Origin: Limnanthes douglasii subsp. nivea
Lineage: Eukaryota; Streptophyta; Magnoliopsida; Brassicales; Limnanthaceae
Length of the DNA: 64,000 nt
Reading direction: 5' to 3'
NCBI GenBank assembly: GCA_036936605.1
Contig: JAUPFV010000005.1
Coordinates: forward strand, 61,152,742-61,216,741
Shown here: one piece after another, positions 26,294 through 37,275 of the stretch
How the letters are laid out: every line of letters begins with the position of its first letter
How positions within the stretch are numbered: the first letter of the stretch is position 1
Notes under the pieces: model-generated
Told to the model about the DNA's origin: nothing
Databases searched by the model: none
Seen by the model: only the letters and a program-made list of their open reading frames with translations
Made by a program: the position numbers and the translations under genes

Positions 26294-26773
26294 CAAACGT
26301 ACCTCTTCGACAGTAACAACGCTGGTGGCTCGACGACGGCTTCCTTCTCCCGGTCCATCAACAACACAAGACGATACAGTAACATAATCTACTTCAATTT
26401 TAAAGCATATCAAACATAAATGCGAGTCAGATCTATAAATCTTAATTATAGATCTATGTTTCTTTTGGTCTCAAAGTTACTTAAACTGCTAAGTTTTGTT
26501 CATCATTTTCAAAAAAGTAGATCTAGCTCATATTAGTTTATAGGATTGAAGTATAACACTAACGTACAACTGTAGACGAAACGAAAAAACGTCACCGGAG
26601 AACAGAGAACTGTCCAATACAGTACTCAAATACAGTGACTACTCCGGCGACGTTAATACAGTCGACTGTTAAACACACAGAGCCACATTGAAACGTCCGA
26701 CGAAAACAAAAATTACGTCAAACATACCTCTTCGACAGTAACGACGCTGGTGGCTCGACGACGGCTTCCTTCT
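26294..26773. repeat. ~50-bp direct repeat, copies 425 bp apart
   Basis: The segment beginning ACCTCTTCGACAGTAAC and ending GACGGCTTCCTTCT is present at 26301-26348 and 26726-26773 with one substitution. The region between and after is rich in GTCGACGG/CTCCGGCGACG words also found at 44.1-44.3 kb. Confidence 0.8.
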
Positions 26774-28907
26774 TTACCTCTTAATCGATGTCGGAGCATA
26801 ATGCTCACAGACAGCCAGTGTTCAGTACTTGTTCGACGGAGAAAATAATGTACCTGTTCGAATCTGTTCAAAAGAGTAGGAGGCATTAGACGGTGGTCGG
26901 CGGTTAAACTACTCCGGCGACGTCTTTAAAACTATGTGTGCTTATGAAAACAATGAGTGAAGTCCAAACGTCCAGCGAAAAGAAGAAACAAAGAACCTTA
27001 CCTTCCCAAAACAAACGACGCCGGTGACTGGTCGTCGGCTCCAACTCCTAGCTGTTGATCGGTTTCGCGGTAGATGTTCTGTGACTTTTTTCGTTCGACG
27101 GAATACGAACTGGTCGACAACAAGGATTACAATCGACGGAACCTCCGCTGGATCAGAGTTGGCTCCAGTTTTTCGGGTTTCTCTCTCCTCAAAATTATAA
27201 ATGTGAAAGTGGGGGGAAATGGAACCAAAAAGTCACGATTAGAAGGTGAAAATATGGGTTTCAATCAAAAATCCCTCTTTTATACCCTAGAGGGTAAAAT
27301 TGTCCAAAATATGGCTCTATGTATTTTATGAAACTAGTCCAAAAACGGGTACCATTTTGGTATTTGATAGTTGAGTAGGTATTTAGGGGTACTTTCCTCT
27401 ATTTGGAATCGAAAACAGGACAGAATCTTAATGATTTGGTTCCCATTTCATCTTCAAAACCGAAATCGATAAAAACTTTAATAATAAAATTGGTTTGGAA
27501 TCGAACCAATAAAATCAATAAATCGATAGAAACGATTAAAAACCGAATTGAAAAAATTGATAAACGGATAGAACCGATAAAATCAATAAATTATTAGTAA
27601 TTGAACTAATAAAACTTATAAAACCGATTACTTTTGTATTAATATTTATTTTTTACATATATTATCAAAATTAATGGTTAATTGCTAATTTTTAATAAAA
27701 ATCAAAAATAAATTATTCAATTTTAATTTTATTGTTATTTATTTAATTAAAAAATTCAAAAAAATTATAATTAAAAAAAAAATTAGGTGGACCGAACAAG
27801 ACCGAACCGGATAAAGAACCGAAACGAATCGAAACGGGACTGAACCGAATTCGGACCGAACCCAACCTAACCGGACTGAACCAAACCAAAAACTAAGTTG
27901 TCCGGTCCAATTCCAAAAAATAAAAAGTTTAGCGATTTAGTTCCGGTAAAATTTAACAGCCCTACTTGTGACTATCTGATTAATCTTTTTTAGAAAAATA
28001 CCCGAAAATACCTTTTCAACTATGTTATTCCGTTTCGGTACCTAAATATTGGATACCACTAATTGGTACAAAAGACCCCATTTTGGACAAAAATAATCAT
28101 GAAATGGTATATCACGTCTTGTTTAGTTTGATAATACGATTGGAGAGTTTTGTTTGTAGTGTGTATTTGTATCTTGCACGTGTTAGTCTTTATATCGCGT
28201 GATGTATACTGCGAGTTATTTAATAATTGAAAACATGTATGTGCTAATAAATCGCGTGGAACTTTAAAACCCAATTAAAAACCGTTTAATAAGTGTAAAA
28301 TCAATATCGCGAAGTGATATAGTAAAGTATATAGAAACGATGTGAGAATGAACGTGAGTGTCTAAAATTGTGAAACAATAAGTCGCGTAAATGACATTGT
28401 AAATCGTGTGATAATACCGCATGTAACATTTACACATACCTCCATCAAAATAAGCTCACTCAACCAGTGGTAACTCGCGTGATTTTGTCCTTTTATTATC
28501 CGAAGAAGAAGAGAGAAAATACTTACATAGAATTTACATTGTAAATCGCGTAATTTTTGTCTTCTTCACTGTAATTCTTCTCTCTTTCTTCTTCTTTTCT
28601 CTTCTTTTTAACCTCAAAACACGACCATTCTTATACATACAAAGCTCAAGATCTAGAGACGCGTTTTTTTATTAAGTTTCTTAATTAATATATAGACCGA
28701 CAAAATGAGGAAACTGTCGGAGCTCTGGTGTCGCTTCGGAGACCACCGAAAGCTTTACGGGAGACCGGTAGTTGTTTCTGATTGCGATTTGGCAATGAAA
28801 GAAGCGGTTGTTTACGCTGAACGAAGGTTCTTCCTTTAAGGGAGTGGAAGCGACGGTGGAGATCGTTGTTTATGATCACCGGAGACTGGACGAGTTGTCG
28901 TTGTGGT

Positions 28908-30643
28908 CAGGGGCGGATCTAAAGGATGGTCATGTATGCCATGAACCACCCCAAATTCTAAAAATAAGTTTAGTGTAGTGGTAAGAGTGTTCACTTTTTA
29001 ACATTGAGGTCAAGAGTTCAAACCATGGACCACCCTAAATTGATCTTTTTTTTCCTTTCTTATTTTGTCCCCAACTAAACCCTAAATCTACACAAATATA
29101 AAAAATCTTTTATTTTTTATTTTTCTTCTTTTATTTTTCTTAATTTCTTTTCCTTTTCTTCTTTATTTTTTTCCTTCCTTATTTCCCCCAACTAAACTCT
29201 AAATCTACACAAATACAAAATACGCAGCAGTCCTCTTTTGTCTCTCTCCCTAAACGCAGCAACCCATATCTCTATCTCCCTCCAAACGCAGCCGCTTCTC
29301 TCTTTCTCTCTTTCTCTCTTCTCAAACGCAACAGCCTCCTCTACCCTCTCCTCCTCGATCAAAATCACCAATTTTCTCTTACAAACATAAAAAACGCAGC
29401 ACTGAAGCAGTGGACTCCTTTGATTTTAGGTATGTCAATGTGCTTTTAGTATTTTCTACTATGTTAAGAAATCAATTTGAGAATCGGGTATGTTAATGTG
29501 CTTTTAGTATTTCCTACAAAGTATGTTAAGAAATCAATTTGAGAATTAGTGGAATCCTAGTAGGTTGGTTTATTTGTTTACTCCCATTATTGAAGTGCTT
29601 GAAGATTTGAAAGTGATAGATATTCAAATGGTGAACCAAAAAGTTTGTTATTTGTTATGCAAACTTTTGGTTTTGTTTTTATGTTGCACTTAATGGTTGA
29701 GGTTTTGTCGTTGACAAATGATTTGTCTCAAGCATTACAAAAAAAGGATCAAGATATTGTGACCGATATGCAACTTGTTCAAGTAAGTAAGAAAAAACTT
29801 CAACAAATGAGAGATAGTGGATGGGAACCATTTTATGAAAAGTTGTGGGTTCTTGTGGTAATCTTGAAGTTGATGTGCCCGACATGGAGTCAAGGTATGT
29901 GCAAGGTAATAAATCCAAAAGACTTGCTAGTGTTTTGACAAATCACAATTATTTCAAGAATGATTGTTTTTTACATGTCATAGATTGTGTAATGTAAGAG
30001 TTGAATGATCGATTTACACCCGAAAATGTTGAGTTGTTGAATTGTGTGGCATGTTTGAATCCTTGTTCTTCATTTCAAGGTTTTGACAGTAACTCACTTG
30101 TGAAGTTGGCAAGATTATACCCAAATGACTTTGTGGATCTTAGTGATAAAGAGTTGTCTCGCCAACTTGAGACTTATATTAAGTGTGTGAAGATAGACAA
30201 TAATTTTTCCGATTTGAAGAGTATCTCAGATCTATGTATGGCTTTTGTGCGTACAAAAAAGCACAGAACGTTTGGATTTGTGTACAAGATTTTAAAGCTA
30301 GCTTTGTCATTATCGGTGGGCACCGCAAGTGTTGAGTGAGTATTTTCTAGTATGAAATATGTGAAGAATGAGTTGAGAAATCGAATGTCCAATCCATGGC
30401 TTAATGATAGCTTAGTGACATTTGTGGATAAAGAAGTGTTTGCTACAAACGATGATCAAGATATTATCAAACACTTTCAAGGCAGGAGTAAGAGAAGAAT
30501 GCAATTACGTTTAGACTAGAAATAGATTTTCATTTTTAGTTGTAATAGTATATTAATGTATTTTGACTATATATTACTCAGACTTTTTTTAGTTCAATGA
30601 TATTTTTGGCACACCCTAAATTCTAATCCTGGATCCGCCCCTG
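28908..30643 (+). mobile_element. hAT transposon, 1736 bp, defective
   Basis: Termini CAGGGGCGGATC and GATCCGCCCCTG form a clear hAT inverted repeat. The flanks are GTTGTGGT (28900-28907) and GCTGTGGT (30644-30651), an 8-bp duplication with one mismatch. It contains the C-terminal part of a hAT transposase. The sequence on either side of the element (about 28768-28855 and 30655-30740) is itself a direct repeat containing TGTTTCTGATTGC. Confidence 0.85.
29645..30519 (+). pseudogene. hAT transposase remnant (TTF-type/ZMYM1-like family)
   Basis: A first readable part (29645-29870) contains NDLSQALQKKDQDIV and KKKLQQMRDSGW, as in TTF-type zinc-finger hAT transposases. After frameshifts, a second part (30001-30519) carries the hAT dimerisation domain, with LSVGTASVE followed in frame by VFSSMKYVKNELRNRM. 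These two pieces are separated by a TGA at 30337-30339, where related proteins have Arg, consistent with a CGA-to-TGA mutation. The N-terminal zinc finger and most of the catalytic domain are missing, so it cannot be active. Confidence 0.8.
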
Positions 30644-31022
30644 GCTGTGGTGGTTGTTTCTGATTGCAATTTGGCAACGAAGAAGGCGGTTTTTGAAGCT
30701 GAACAGAGGTTCTTCTTTTGAGGGAGTGGAAGCGTCGATAGAGATCAAGATGAAGGTAATCGAGAGCGGAGTTGGATATGTGAGAATCAATGGAGAGGCT
30801 GAAAAATGATCTAGTCTTGTTTTGTGCTGCTTCGCTCTACTTCATCTTTTGGTTTCGTCTTCTTGTTGTTGCTCGTGTTGAGGGTAGTTGAGGGATAAAA
30901 TAAATATTGAGTATTAAAAAAGAATTAGTTTGGCGAGGAAGTTATTTCGTATGCATAGAAACTAGTTTGGGTACTAAATGATAATAAGATCGACGAGAAT
31001 ATATTAAGTGTTACATTTCCCT

Positions 31023-32126
31023 TATTTTTTTATTTATTCTTTTTAACTAACTTTCAGGAAGGGCGTAAATAACAGCAAAATAAGGCAAAATCTCCTTAGG
31101 ATTAAACATAAATAAGAATAAACCTCAACACAAGCCACTGAATCATAATCCTCCACCGTCGTCGTCGACATCGACATCGACATCGCAACCATTTACACTA
31201 CTCTTAGTCGTTGTCTTCTTCTTCACTTTTACGGCAATCACTCGATAAACAAGCATCGCTCTTTTCTCTCCACCGCAACAATCACCACAGATCTCAGCAT
31301 CATCGTGCGATTTCCCACTAGTCGCCGTCGTCAAAAACCCTTTCCAATTCGGATCATGATCGATTTTAAACCCGTTTTAAATGAGCCCGCAGATTCGACA
31401 GTTAGGGATTTGGTTATATAGATTAGAAGAACTGTTGATCCCTAGCAAGCAGTTTATCGTGGTTGAACGGAACCGGAGTAACTCATTTCCGCGAGGATGT
31501 TTTTTGACGAGTTTTGTAGCTTTAGATTTGATCGAGTCTCGATATTCTTCAAATTTAGAAATTGTTTCCGGGTATTGTGGATTTTGAGAATTCGATCAAT
31601 TTTGCAGATTGGGGTTCGTTTCTTTAATTTGAATATGATCTCTACTATGTTCTTGCTTGTATTCTCTACTTCCAACTCTGAAAGATTGATCAGAAGAGCA
31701 GGAGAGCATCCTTCTGACTGATGATACTATCAACGGACATTTGGGATTAGAAGAAATTAAGAGCTAGATGACTTCATGAACTCAAGAATCCAAAACAGAT
31801 GCCAAGGATCGACGAGATGATGGGGTTTAGCACACGAATCAGAGACCAAGAGCTCCAAAATCACCTATTTAGCTAGGACTAACATATAGTCGTTGCGATT
31901 TACTTGCACTGATTGATAGATTAGGTTACATACCCTGCTGTTTTAGTTATGATAGATTGCTAGCTTAGTTATGTTAACACTGCGATTTAAGCATGTTTTA
32001 GTCTGCTACGTTGATTATTACACAGGCTTCCCTAGTCTGATAGATTTGTTATATATACATTGCGATTTGAGTCCATTCACCCTGTCAATGTAGTACTGTT
32101 TTTAACCTGTATCGTTTCCGTTTCAG
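31023..32126. other. Left part of the ULP1 MULE region; no confident gene
   Basis: A minus-strand ORF at 31143-31334 (MTTATSGKSHDD, ending in an Asp-rich tail) and a plus-strand coding-like stretch at 31640-31720 are unassigned. From ~31890 the sequence carries TTGCGATTT, GATAGATT and TTGCTAG words and ends in an apparent intron acceptor TTTCAG at 32121-32126 before the transposase exon. The upstream exons expected for a MURA transposase were not found. Confidence 0.4.
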
Positions 32127-33169
32127 GTCTCTTCCCCGTAGCTTTTGGTATATTTAGTAGTGAAGACTCAGATAACTGGTTTTGGTTTTTGGAAAGTTTA
32201 AAACCTCATTTGTTAGGGCGCCAAATAACTTTCATTTCAGACCGTCATGCTGGTATTATTAGCGCTGTCGCAACTCTTTATCCTAATGACTACCACGTTT
32301 ATTGTATCTTCCATCTGATCCAGAACTTGAATAAAGCTCTTGAACACACTAACAGAGTCTACAAAAACAATATGCTAGTGATGTTTAAAAGCTATGCTTA
32401 TGCTCCGACGGTGGAACTTTTTAATGAACGTTTTGGTCAGTTTGTGCGCCAAGGTGGTGAGCGTATTGGCAACTTTATAAGAAATTTGCCACCAGAAAAA
32501 TGGGCTCAGGCATATGTCAAAGGCAAACGGTATGGGGCGATGGCATCAACCGCTGTTAAATCGTTCAATTCCCACATTAATAAGCTGTGCCATCTTCATA
32601 TAGTGGAATTGGTCGACCGAATTAGAGCTCTTCTAATGACTCAAATGTCTCGACGTTTAGGAGAGGGCCTAAGTTGGAACACACATTTATGCCGAGAGTT
32701 TGACAAGATGTTCAAAGAGAATGTACAATGCAGTCGGACGTGGCTAGTTCGCAAGTCTTCCGCCGCTTATTTTGAGGTTTTATCAGACCCAGTCATGGTG
32801 GTCAACATACTTGATTTCGAATGCACATGCGGCTCTTGGCAGCAAGAATGTTTCCCATGCGCTCATGCATTGGCTGTAATTGCATCTCTAAACGAAGATC
32901 CGATGACCTTAGTAGAGCCGTTTTTTAGTGCTGCGAATTACCGGTCCAGCTATTCTTTTAACATACCTGCTATAACAGAGTTCGGTGAATCTAGTACTGC
33001 AGATTATGATGGAGAGCCAGTAGTGATGCCCCCGAACGTTAAAAGACGACCTGGACGGCTGAGGAAAAAGCGTATTCCATCAAGAGGTGAAGTTTCCAGC
33101 AGCCAGTCCCGTTGTGGTCGATGTTTCAAATCGGGGCATAATAGGAGGTCATGTGATGCTCCGTTCTAA
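32127..33169 (+). pseudogene. MURA (Mutator) transposase, C-terminal exon
   Basis: An uninterrupted exon follows a TTTCAG acceptor and encodes ~346 residues. It starts inside the MULE transposase domain (GLFPVAFGIFSSED), includes the DDE-region block FISDRHAGIISAV with the second catalytic Asp and the downstream CIFHLIQN block, then a SWIM zinc finger (C-T-C ... C-A-H near 32825-32870). It ends with a CX2CX4HX4C knuckle (CGRCFKSGHNRRSC). The first catalytic Asp and the N-terminal DNA-binding region lie in upstream exons not visible here, so the gene is taken as 5'-truncated. The long open frame suggests recent decay. Confidence 0.85.
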
Positions 33170-34042
33170 ACATTTTTTACCGATTTTTTAGTAATATTTT
33201 ACATCTCATAGATAAGCACTCCTTATCTTTCGACTTATGTTTTTGGATACTTTAAACATTGATATTTACCGTGTCTGTTTGTTTCAGACTCTGATAGATA
33301 TTCAGTTCTACATTGCTAGATACGCTGCGATTTCAACGATAGATATTCGTTAACTACTTCCAATACCTTGCTGAATATATGTATCAAACTCTGATAGATA
33401 CGAGACATCTGCATTAATATATACTTTAGTATAAATCTGATAGAGTTTGCTAGTTTCTCAACTAATACTCTGATAGACACGCTACGCAACATTGATAGAT
33501 CCTGGATTATACATCTGATAGATACATCAATTTATGTATTCTGTTTTAGTCTACATCCAACTGATACCTTACTTGCATTTGTTCAAGAGGTCCTTTAAAT
33601 CTCCCCTGCCTGATTCATCTCGTTATTTAATAGATGTTGGGATTCACGGATAATATAGCCACATAGATTGATGACATAAATATGACATCTATACTGATAG
33701 ATTCGTTTAACAGTGGTTGATATGTTAGTTTACATACCATGCGATTGTGGATTATAACTGCAATTAAGAGTGCTTCAGTCAACTGCTTCATATCAGATAT
33801 TAACTTGTTGCATTCAAAAATTAACACAACATTTTAAGATACAGTACGCAAAATGCAATAAAACCTTAACATTACTAGAAAATCAGTCAATGCTACACAT
33901 CTTCGAAATACACCAACCCTGTCAAAAAATGAGACTGTTGCACAAGGTTGGTGAAAGTTACAGTCCAACAGAGCATAAACAAAACATTATAAACAACAAA
34001 ATAGAAAGATAATTAAATGAAACTGCATGAACATGTTTAAAC
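33170..34042. repeat. Non-coding MULE interior rich in GATAGAT/GCTAGAT words
   Basis: No gene is seen. TCTGATAGAT or close variants recur through 33290-33710 (for example near 33292, 33384, 33445, 33470, 33511), together with CATTGCTAGATAC and CTGCGATTT near 33310-33335. The segment separates the convergent 3' ends of the transposase and the acidic ORF. Confidence 0.7.
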
Positions 34043-34405
34043 CTAATCAGAATCCTCTTCATCAGATGCCTCATCCTCTTCTTCTTCTTCTTCTTCTTCT
34101 TCTTCCACTTCTTCGTCTTCTTCGTCTTCAGACTTCTCATCGTCTGCCTCCTCCGAATCATCATCCTCTCCTTTCTCCGACTCGCAACTGTCCCTACGTC
34201 TCTTCCGTTTTGGAAGTGTTTCATCGTCAGACTCATAACTATCGTCAAACGACCATGAGTCCGATGAACCGTAGGGGTCTTCTTGGTCCTCAGACCAAAC
34301 GAACCAGTCGTCTTCCTCATCAGAGGAGTACTCCGATATTGTGGTTCGCTTGTACGCCTTGTTGTCGCTGGAGTTCATTGGTGAGAATGGTGAGGAAGGT
34401 GCCAT
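34043..34405 (-). CDS. Acidic nuclear-type protein ORF of the ULP1 MULE (120 aa)
   Basis: An intact 120-codon ORF starts MAPSSPFSPM. Its first half is Ser/Asp/Trp-rich. A basic KRKRRR cluster at residues 66-71 could be a nuclear localisation signal. Residues ~80-120 are almost entirely Glu, Asp and Ser, partly encoded by a CTT/GAA microsatellite-like run. A perfect TATA box lies 97-104 bases upstream of the ATG, giving a 5' leader of roughly 70 bases. It lies between transposase and protease, convergent with the former and in the same direction as the latter. I do not recognise it as a known family. Low-complexity expansion could make the acidic tail accidental, but the open frame and promoter argue for a real gene. 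Confidence 0.6.
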   Translation of the reverse strand: MAPSSPFSPMNSSDNKAYKRTTISEYSSDEEDDWFVWSEDQEDPYGSSDSWSFDDSYESDDETLPKRKRRRDSCESEKGEDDDSEEADDEKSEDEEDEEVEEEEEEEEEEDEASDEEDSD

Positions 34406-34501
34406 TATCGATGGTGGTTTGGTTTCAACTTAAGCTAGAGTGTCTGGTGGTTTTTTGTTTTGCAGAGAAGTGTGAGATGAATAGGTTCAACTATCACCCT
34501 C

Positions 34502-34509
34502 TATTTATA
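34502..34509 (-). promoter_or_regulatory. TATA box of the acidic ORF
   Basis: On the minus strand the sequence reads TATAAATA, about 100 bases upstream of the ATG at 34405. A transcription start is expected ~30 bases downstream. Confidence 0.6.
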
Positions 34510-35660
34510 GCAAAACACAATGCCCAAGGCTAAGTCCCATCTAGCAACCATAATTACTTTCACAAATTTAATGGCACACGTCTATTTAATGCATGTAATC
34601 ATTCAAGTCCATCTACCTTTGTCTTTTCAACTTTCAATCTAACCAATGGGTTTAATACATTTACTTCTAATGAGTGATAGGTGTAGTTAAAAGTCATTTC
34701 GAAAAATTAAATTTACTCATCTACCAATAACCATATCCTCCAGTCCAAATATATAGTTGGTCCATCACTAATATGTTATATGCGGTTTACGCCTAATTTA
34801 CAATGCTAGATAAATAATATTTAAAATTTAAAACCTATTTGCGCTAGATAATTAGTCTGACAGATATGTAAAAGTGTACTATATGGTTCGTAACAAAGCT
34901 GTTTTGACACGTGGACATTCATAGATACTAGATAATTAGTCTGACAGATATGTAATTCGTACTATGATAGATGCTTGATTATCACTCTGATAGATAAAAC
35001 GGATAGACATTGCTATGTACTTTGATATAAGTATGATAAATGATTGATTAAATGTCTGCTAGATAGGAATGTAGACATTGCGATATACTTTACTATTACT
35101 CTAATAGATATAGAACATAAAAAATACTAGATACATCTGCCAAGGTATGAAATCTATTCATACAACAAAGGCAGGATCTGCCAAGGTAGTTTAGAAAAAC
35201 ATTTCCCTTCATATTTACTTGAGTTTAAGTCTGATAGATACGAATTTTGTATATTGCTACATACACCACTTGTTTAGGATTCTGATAGATTCGAAAATAG
35301 ACATTGCCAGAGTAGTTAGAATAAGTATTATTAGTCTGATAGATAAGACTATCTAACTACGCTAGATGTCGCACTATGTAGTTGCTAGATCTGATAAGAA
35401 GTGGTCTGATAAAAACATTATATAACATTGCTAGATGTTTAATTCACGTCTGATAGGTAATAATAAAAACTTTGATATTAACTTGATAACTACTCTGATG
35501 GATACAACATATCTAAATTACTAGATTCAACATTGAAGGATGTAACAGTGATGTCAAAAGAACTGTTTACACGAAAGTTTTCTAATAATTTTATATCAAT
35601 TGTCTACTTCACCCATCATAATCTATCTGAATCATAAAAGCGGATAACAAAAAATGAATT
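34510..35660. repeat. MULE intergenic region with dense 10-base words
   Basis: No gene is seen. From ~34800 to 35540 the plus strand carries about a dozen variants of (T/C)TGATAGATA and several of ATTGCTAGAT, at irregular spacing and mostly in one orientation. The first ~280 bases hold the promoter of the acidic ORF. Confidence 0.75.
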
Positions 35661-36204
35661 ATATACTACCAACGTTTGTTTGTGTTTTGATCATTCATGA
35701 AATGCTTAAATATTTTAGCTCTTGTTTCGGCCGACATTTCCTTTCCATATTCCCGCGGAACATACCCTCTCGTAATGATGTCTTTTGCGTACTTACAAAC
35801 AAAAACACCGCAGTCAAGGCTATCCTTCATTTGCTGTGGGATATTTTTCATTGTCTTTATTTTGTATCCACCTTTTACATAAGGTATGTATTTTTTCTTC
35901 ATGCAATAGGTCAGCTGCAAAATCAAGTAATCCATAGTTACTATACGATTTACGAGTAGTAGACATTGTTATGTACTACTATATGCATTGATAGATATAG
36001 TATGCGACATTGCTAGATAGGCAACCAAGATAGATCCTTAGCGTTAAATTTGATACCAAAGCATCAGTTGTGTTTTTCGTCTTATCGGCAATGTGTTTGC
36101 TCCACGGCAACAGTGGGTTGTAGCTACTGGCAGCCCCATTCTCCATGTCTATAGGGGTGGCAAACGGTCTGAACCGCGAACCATCGGAACCGTTTAAATC
36201 AGAA

Positions 36205-36345
36205 CCACGGGTTGCGGTCCTGGCGGGTTGCGGTCCTGGCGGGTTGCAGTCCTGGCGGGTTGCGGTCCTGCCAGTTTGCTCCTTATGCGGTCCTAGCGGG
36301 TTGCGGTCCTGCCAGTTTGCAGTCATAATGGGCCAGTTTCGCAGT
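36205..36345. repeat. Left subterminal 16-bp repeats of the hAT element
   Basis: Tandem variants of GCGGTCCTGGCGGGTT and GCGGTCCTGCCAGTTT, followed by AATGGGCCAGTTTCGCAG. The same blocks recur in the same orientation at 38850-39050. Confidence 0.85.
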
Positions 36346-37206
36346 TAAACCGTCAGTTCAAACCACCAGACAAACCATTTAAGAACCGTTTATCAGTTCA
36401 AACCACCAGCCAAACCATTTAAGAACCGTTTATCAGAATATTTTATAATGTTATTTAAAATTAATTTGTAAGTGTTACTTGAATCTAATTTCAATAATTG
36501 AGATATGTACCATATACACGAGTTAATTATGCTATTTCATGTATTTTAATTTAAATATGTTATCATTTTAATCGAAATTTTATAATCAATCAATTACATT
36601 CTAAAAAAATAATTGTAATTTGATTTTGATACGTTTGATTATATATTTATATTTATGTATTTAAGATATTTTATTTAATATTATGTAGATATTAAATAAA
36701 ATATATACATCTACTTGTATTTCGATTACAACTTTCAATAATTGTAAAAATATAAAAATAAAAATTTGATTGTCTTAAACAAGATGTCGTAAACAATATA
36801 GTTGTAAAATGATTTGTATATTGTTTGAACATACTAGATATTTAAGATATTATATTTAATATTATGTACATATTAAATAATATATACCTATTAGACATAT
36901 AATTGTATTCTAATTTTAAATCATTAGGTGATTCTTTAGATTCTTTCAAGCTTGAAGTGTTTATGGTTAGATGAATTATATAGTTTATTGTATTTTCGAA
37001 TTATTCAATATTAGAAGTTTAAATTTAAATTTTTAGAATTGTATAATTATATGCATAAACTTAAATTACTTGTAAATAACAAAATAAAAATTAAAAGCGA
37101 AAGTAATTTAAATAACATTTAATAAAAAAAAACAAAACAAACACTTCTTGAAACATAGTTGTTAAAAAAATTCTATAAAAATTTCTAAAAAAAAAATCAA
37201 AAGTCC

Positions 37207-37275
37207 GGGCCATCCGGACAGATCTCCGGATGGCCCGAATTTCCGGCCAGGGCGTCCGGAGATCTGTCCGGATGG
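37207..37275. repeat. GC-rich perfect inverted repeats (hairpin) in the hAT element
   Basis: A 12-bp inverted pair GGGCCATCCGGA / TCCGGATGGCCC (37207-37218, 37225-37236) overlaps a longer perfect 20-bp pair (37210-37229 with 37256-37275, CCATCCGGACAGATCTCCGG). The segment is an island of CCGG sites in otherwise AT-rich DNA. Confidence 0.9.

Larger units (their letters stand above)
22468..27399 (+). mobile_element. Pack-MULE carrying captured gene fragments (4.9 kb)
   Basis: The left terminus TGGGAAATGACCCACTAAG pairs with the complement of the right terminus (GAGGAAAGTACCCCTAAA). The element is flanked by an exact 8-bp duplication TATTTGGA (22460-22467 and 27400-27407). The last ~240 bp are closely similar to 44360-44590, the right end of the ULP1 MULE, so this is a non-autonomous relative of it. 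Inside are fragments of two unrelated nuclear genes in the same orientation (bHLH140/aprataxin-like and CPN20), followed by non-coding DNA full of TTGCTAGAT and GATAGAT words. No transposase was seen. Confidence 0.8.
22442..27964. mobile_element. Old hAT-like element split by a Pack-MULE
   Basis: The left end reads CAGAGCTGTCAA and the right end is the complement of TAGGGCTGTTAA, a hAT-like terminal inverted repeat. The flanking octamers TCCGTGAC (22434-22441) and CTTGTGAC (27965-27972) differ by three transitions, compatible with an old 8-bp duplication. The right part (27408-27964) is rich in GAACCG/CCGAACC-type words, as in other short hAT MITEs in the window. Without the nested MULE the element would be under 600 bp. 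Confidence 0.5.
27994..31022. mobile_element. MULE-like element interrupted by a hAT element
   Basis: The left terminus (AAAAATACCCGAAAATACC, with CCATTTTGGACAAAAATA ~75 bp inside) resembles the right-end module of the Pack-MULE. The right terminus (…TTACATTTCCCT), read inverted, resembles the Pack-MULE left end, including the CTAATTCTTTTTTAATAC block. It therefore looks like a complete element in the opposite orientation. Flanks are T-rich (CTTTTTTAG at 27985-27993) and a target duplication cannot be proved. Removing the hAT leaves ~1.3 kb with no intact gene; a 43-codon ORF at 28705-28836 starts MRKLSELW. Alternatively the left terminus is the far end of the ULP1 MULE, since CTTTTTTAA also follows 44590. 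Confidence 0.45.

Noticed and set aside
34079..34112. CTT microsatellite
   Set aside because: It is a simple repeat, but it encodes the Glu run of an open, promoter-bearing ORF, so it is described there.
36145..36348. Small ORFs over the GCGGTCCTG repeats (also 38880-39338)
   Set aside because: They read through 16-bp subterminal repeats of a hAT element and cross the insertion border; composition is repeat-driven.
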